A stretch of DNA of 64,000 bases from assembly GCA_902479065.1 (NCBI GenBank), contig CABSNM010000001.1, positions 1-64,000 of the forward strand, given 5' to 3'. This DNA is from an uncultured Collinsella sp. GTDB taxonomy: Bacteria; Actinomycetota; Coriobacteriia; Coriobacteriales; Coriobacteriaceae. Both the position numbers and the translations under genes were made by a program. The notes below the pieces were generated by a model. It was given only the letters and a program-made list of their open reading frames with translations, ran no database searches and had not been told where the DNA came from. The first letter of the stretch is position 1, and every line of letters starts with the position of its first letter. Shown here piece by piece: positions 61,283-64,000 of this stretch.

Positions 61283-61915
61283 CTATCCTCTCTTCCTTGC
61301 AGCGTCGGAGGCGCGGCGCGCCAGCGCATCGGCGCGCGGCAACCATGTGTCGAGCAACTCATCACACGTCGTCTCGAGCTCCTTAGCACGAGCGCGATCC
61401 TTCATAGACGTGGTGTTCGCAAAGAGCGTCAAGCTCGCGCCCTGCATAGCGGCACGGCAGAACACGGCGCCGCACGCCACGTCGGACAGCAGCTGTCGGG
61501 AGCCCTTGTCGGCCATGTCCTCGAGCAGCGCCAGCGCACGCCCGCAGGCATCCATAATGCGATACGGCGGCAGAGCGGCCACATGCAGCGCATCCTGAAT
61601 CGCGGTCGCTCGAGTCGGATCGTCACGCGGAATACCGTACGCCGCGGACACCTGGCCGTACGCACGAACGTCCTCGGCAACCAGACCCACAAGTTCCTGC
61701 GCCAACTCATCCGCCTGGGCAAACGCGCGCGTCAGATCGTCTGCGCGATCGGCAAGCGCAGGGTTTGTCGCCCCATAGCGAGCAACCATCCCGCAAAGCG
61801 AGGCGCCCAGTGCACCTACAAAGGCGCTCGCGCTACCGCCGCCGGGAACCGGCTCGCGTGCGGCAAGCGCCTCGGCAAACTCTCGACATGTTTTATCCAT
61901 CATCTCTTGGCTCAT
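61283..61915 (-). CDS. fchA: Cyclodeaminase/cyclohydrolase family protein (FchA-like)
   Basis: A 210-aa all-helical member of the FTCD_C family, which includes methenyl-THF cyclohydrolase FchA and formimino-THF cyclodeaminase. REPVPGGGSASAFVGALGAS is the folate-binding signature, and LVAEDVRAYGQVSAAYGIP carries the conserved acid. No formimidoyltransferase domain is present. Being transcribed directly ahead of a FolD without cyclohydrolase residues makes cyclohydrolase the likely activity. The start is ATG 61915; a GTG six bases earlier is an alternative. Confidence 0.85.
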   Translation of the reverse strand: MSQEMMDKTCREFAEALAAREPVPGGGSASAFVGALGASLCGMVARYGATNPALADRADDLTRAFAQADELAQELVGLVAEDVRAYGQVSAAYGIPRDDPTRATAIQDALHVAALPPYRIMDACGRALALLEDMADKGSRQLLSDVACGAVFCRAAMQGASLTLFANTTSMKDRARAKELETTCDELLDTWLPRADALARRASDAARKRG

Positions 61916-62375
61916 ACGCACGCACCTTCAAGTCATATACATCGGTCGGGTGGCAACCGCCGACCGACCGCATCAATCACATAATGGTGCTAAGTCTAGC
62001 CCATAAGTACATGAGCGTCAGCGCACCTGGCCATCGCGGATTTCTATGACGAACGATAGGCCTCGGCACCGCAAACATGGGACACATGGCCCACCTTTCG
62101 AGACTTCCGGACGTCAAAAACTGAGGCATATCTATAAACAAGGAACCTGTTGGGGCAACGCCCACGCACGCGCGCCCCATTAAATCAACGGGCACCTCAC
62201 CCCGGGGAGGGCCGACGGCATCGGCCCTCCCCTCTTTTGCGACCGCACATATTGCCACTTGTCGGCGCAATTCCAGCCCCCAGAATGGGACACATGGCCC
62301 ACCCTAGCGAGCCGTCCGCGCGTACAGTAAAGGCAGGTAATCCATGGGCGGTTACAGATCGAGGAGGACACGACC
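61916..62375. other. 460-bp gap with direct repeats and an orphan terminator
   Basis: The 19-bp ATGGGACACATGGCCCACC occurs at 62077-62095 and 62285-62303. Between them is a plus-strand terminator (GGGGAGGGCCGA 62204-62215 with 62221-62232, then TCTTTT) with no supported gene before it. A 44-codon frame from 62048 is possible but unconvincing. Confidence 0.65.
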
Positions 62376-62969
62376 ATGAAAAAGAAGGCCTTTGCGATTC
62401 TCACCCTCTGCATCAGTCTCTTTGCCGCGGTTGCCCTGGTGGGTTGTGGCGGAAACGGCGACGCTACCGGCAGTGGCGGTGACGGCGGCGCGGAAAAGCC
62501 AGCCGTGGATATGAGGACCGACTTCATTTGGTTTAAGGTCGAAGTCCCCGAGGGCGTCGAAATCACGGACGTCGCAGGCGATACCGCCGACAGGGCCCAG
62601 TTTAAGTTCACCGAGAGCGAGCATGCCAGCGACCGCTTCATCCCCGTCTTCGATCCTGACAAGAACGCCGATGAACTGTTTGACTACGAGGCAAAGTGGA
62701 AGGCCAACTCCGGATGGACCGAGAGCGATCCCGTTAAGTACAACGGCAAGACCTGGCGCAGCGCCTACTTTACGCACTCGGGCGGCGTGACGACCGAGTA
62801 CTTCACTGACGTTGACGGCGGCAGTGTGTACGTACGTATCGACAATGTCGAGGAGCACAAGGACGCCGTCGAGACCATGATGAAGTCTCTGGAGTTTGCC
62901 GACGACATCGCCCAGGCCAAGACCGAGGCCATGGACGTCAAGCTCGAGGATATCGAGATCAAGCGCTAA
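62376..62969 (+). CDS. Secreted lipoprotein, function unknown
   Basis: A 197-aa lipoprotein. MKKKAFAILTLCISLFAAVA then LVGCGGNG is a clear signal peptide with lipobox cysteine. A Gly/Asp linker (~25-40) leads to a ~150-aa domain rich in Asp, Glu and Lys (FIWFKVEVPEGVEITDV, YFTDVDGGSVYVRIDN), probably beta-rich, resembling small surface lipoproteins of the genus. No enzyme motif is seen. The start follows GAGGAGGAC. A terminator lies at 63042. Confidence 0.8.
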   Translation: MKKKAFAILTLCISLFAAVALVGCGGNGDATGSGGDGGAEKPAVDMRTDFIWFKVEVPEGVEITDVAGDTADRAQFKFTESEHASDRFIPVFDPDKNADELFDYEAKWKANSGWTESDPVKYNGKTWRSAYFTHSGGVTTEYFTDVDGGSVYVRIDNVEEHKDAVETMMKSLEFADDIAQAKTEAMDVKLEDIEIKR

Positions 62970-63041
62970 GCGACTGGCGAGCACAACGGGAAACACGGAC
63001 GCAGTGCAAACAAGCGACGGTATCCCAGCGCTTCGTACCCA

Positions 63042-63072
63042 GGGAGGGCCGGTAAGCCGACCCTCCCCATTC
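63042..63072 (+). terminator. Terminator after the lipoprotein gene
   Basis: GGGAGGGCCGG (63042-63052) pairs with CCGACCCTCCC (63057-63067), with one mismatch, then CATTCTT. It closely resembles the orphan terminator at 62204-62232. Confidence 0.7.
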
Positions 63073-63274
63073 TTATGCCGGTAGCCGACGAACGCAGGAT
63101 GCCGGGCTCCAAAACCATCCCAGACGTGATAACAGCACAAATAGACAAGTGCCCCAACACGTCCGCCCGCCGATTTATAGCGCCGCGCAGGCAATTTAAA
63201 CCGGCGTCTTTAAACATCTGGGCAGTATAGTGACCAAAACAAGTGCATAACCGCACCCTGCGAACGGAGGAGAT

Positions 63275-64000
63275 ATGACCGAACACCATGCCATCAGCCG
63301 CCGAGCGTTTACGCTGGGCCTAGGGCTTGCGGCGTTGTCACCACTTGCAAGCCTGCCTGAAACCGCAGCGCCGGGCATTCCCCTGCGAACGGCATTTGCA
63401 GACAACACACCCGCACCGTCGGACAGCCTCGACAATTTCGTCATTCGCCTTCGCCCCGCGGGCTATTTTCGCACCGCGAGCGTCAACCAAGACGGCAACG
63501 TTCGCGGCAACGTCTGCCACCTGTTTAACGACGGCACGTCCAGCAAGCTCATCCTTGAGAACGTAACGACCAAGAATGACGATACAAACTGGTATGCTAT
63601 CCGCACCTTGCTCAATTTCGAAGAGCATAAAAAGACGGGCTACAGCATTTGGTCGGTCGACGACGACTCGGACAAAGATGGAAAGGTCATCCACGTATGG
63701 GGCGGCGAGTATGACAACAAGCCCAGCCGCGCTTTTGCGTTCGAACGTCAATCAAACGGAACCTATATCATTCGAGACCGCACGGTCGAGAAAGAAACCG
63801 AGAAAAAAGACATTAAGTACCTGGCAATAGAATCGGACGGCAAAGACCAGGACAACAATAAGATCTGCCATAAGAGTAAGAGCATTCCGTGGGAGCTAGA
63901 ACTTGTCGGTTACGACATGGGCAAGATCAATACCACAGTTAGAAGTATCGACTGGACCACGTATAGCAGCTACGTCGACGGACCATGCTGGATGAAATAC
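63275..64000 (+). CDS. Tat-exported protein with ricin-like N-terminal region (partial)
   Basis: The first 242 residues of a gene cut by the window edge. SRRAFTLGLGLAALSPLASL is a twin-arginine signal; cleavage is likely after the TAFA near residue 42. The next ~150 residues (NFVIRLRPAGYFRTASVNQD, SIWSVDDDSDKDGKVIHVWG) look like a beta-trefoil, ricin-B-type carbohydrate-binding region. The last visible stretch, YSSYVDGPCWMKY, could begin a PI-PLC-type catalytic domain, but the diagnostic histidines lie beyond the window. The start follows CGGAGGAG. Confidence 0.65.
   Translation, partial: MTEHHAISRRAFTLGLGLAALSPLASLPETAAPGIPLRTAFADNTPAPSDSLDNFVIRLRPAGYFRTASVNQDGNVRGNVCHLFNDGTSSKLILENVTTKNDDTNWYAIRTLLNFEEHKKTGYSIWSVDDDSDKDGKVIHVWGGEYDNKPSRAFAFERQSNGTYIIRDRTVEKETEKKDIKYLAIESDGKDQDNNKICHKSKSIPWELELVGYDMGKINTTVRSIDWTTYSSYVDGPCWMKY

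Overview
The window is GC-rich, gene-dense chromosomal DNA with short intergenic gaps. It reads like a gut Coriobacteriia genome, most probably Collinsella. Supporting signs are ATP-type PEP carboxykinase, class III fructose-bisphosphatase, a probable bile-acid 12alpha-hydroxysteroid dehydrogenase, C69 and M20 peptidases, ABC1 kinase plus phasin, and intergenic palindrome families of a kind I associate with this genus. No rRNA, tRNA, prophage, CRISPR array or complete transposase was seen.

Layout. 0-7 kb: pckA (-), a flippase-like membrane protein whose 5' end looks frameshifted, a 123-bp MITE-like palindrome, a PPP-type phosphatase and a CPA1 antiporter. 7-13 kb: serC, serA, an M20 peptidase, a reduced DUF1015 protein, and convergent to these two histidine phosphatases that could supply the missing phosphoserine phosphatase step. 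13-17 kb: nitroreductase, a DUF308 membrane protein with an in-frame TGA near its start, a YaiI protein, a His/Asp/Glu-rich metal exporter with an operator-like dyad over its promoter, and an exonuclease. 17.4-19.3 kb: a lower-GC patch with one Vsr/DUF559-like gene. 19.3-22.7 kb: a metal-resistance operon (ArsR sensor, free HMA domain, Zn/Cd-type P-ATPase) with three matching operator sites, then a DtxR/MntR-type regulator.

22.9-34.6 kb: HAD phosphatase, ABC-F protein, pstSCAB, PepV-like dipeptidase, HAD phosphatase, DegV, a DinJ/YafQ toxin-antitoxin pair with a perfect operator palindrome, and a LOG-family protein. 34.7-41.9 kb: late queuosine genes (tgt, queA, queH) interleaved with the hydroxysteroid dehydrogenase and a coiled-coil tail-anchored protein. 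Two copies of a roughly 170-nt structured element lie here, in which paired bases have changed together. 42-51 kb: a MetRS-like protein with altered signature motifs, an rRNA m5C methyltransferase, an unnoticed 56-aa membrane protein, a TIM-barrel protein, a second DegV, fbp and two GtrA proteins.

51-56 kb: the most notable system. A cobalamin riboswitch precedes a two-gene operon for a 1252-aa surface protein (four DUF4430 domains, a PQQ-type beta-propeller, an InlB-like repeat, a C-terminal membrane anchor) and a second membrane-tethered DUF4430 protein. This suggests a Gram-positive surface apparatus for capturing corrinoids. 56-64 kb: ABC1 kinase with phasin, C69 dipeptidase, a 239-bp AT-rich MITE-like element, a FolD that lacks cyclohydrolase residues next to an FchA-type cyclohydrolase, a lipoprotein, and the start of a Tat-exported protein cut by the window edge.

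Coordinates were read by eye. Family assignments rest on motifs and remembered family features, not on searches.
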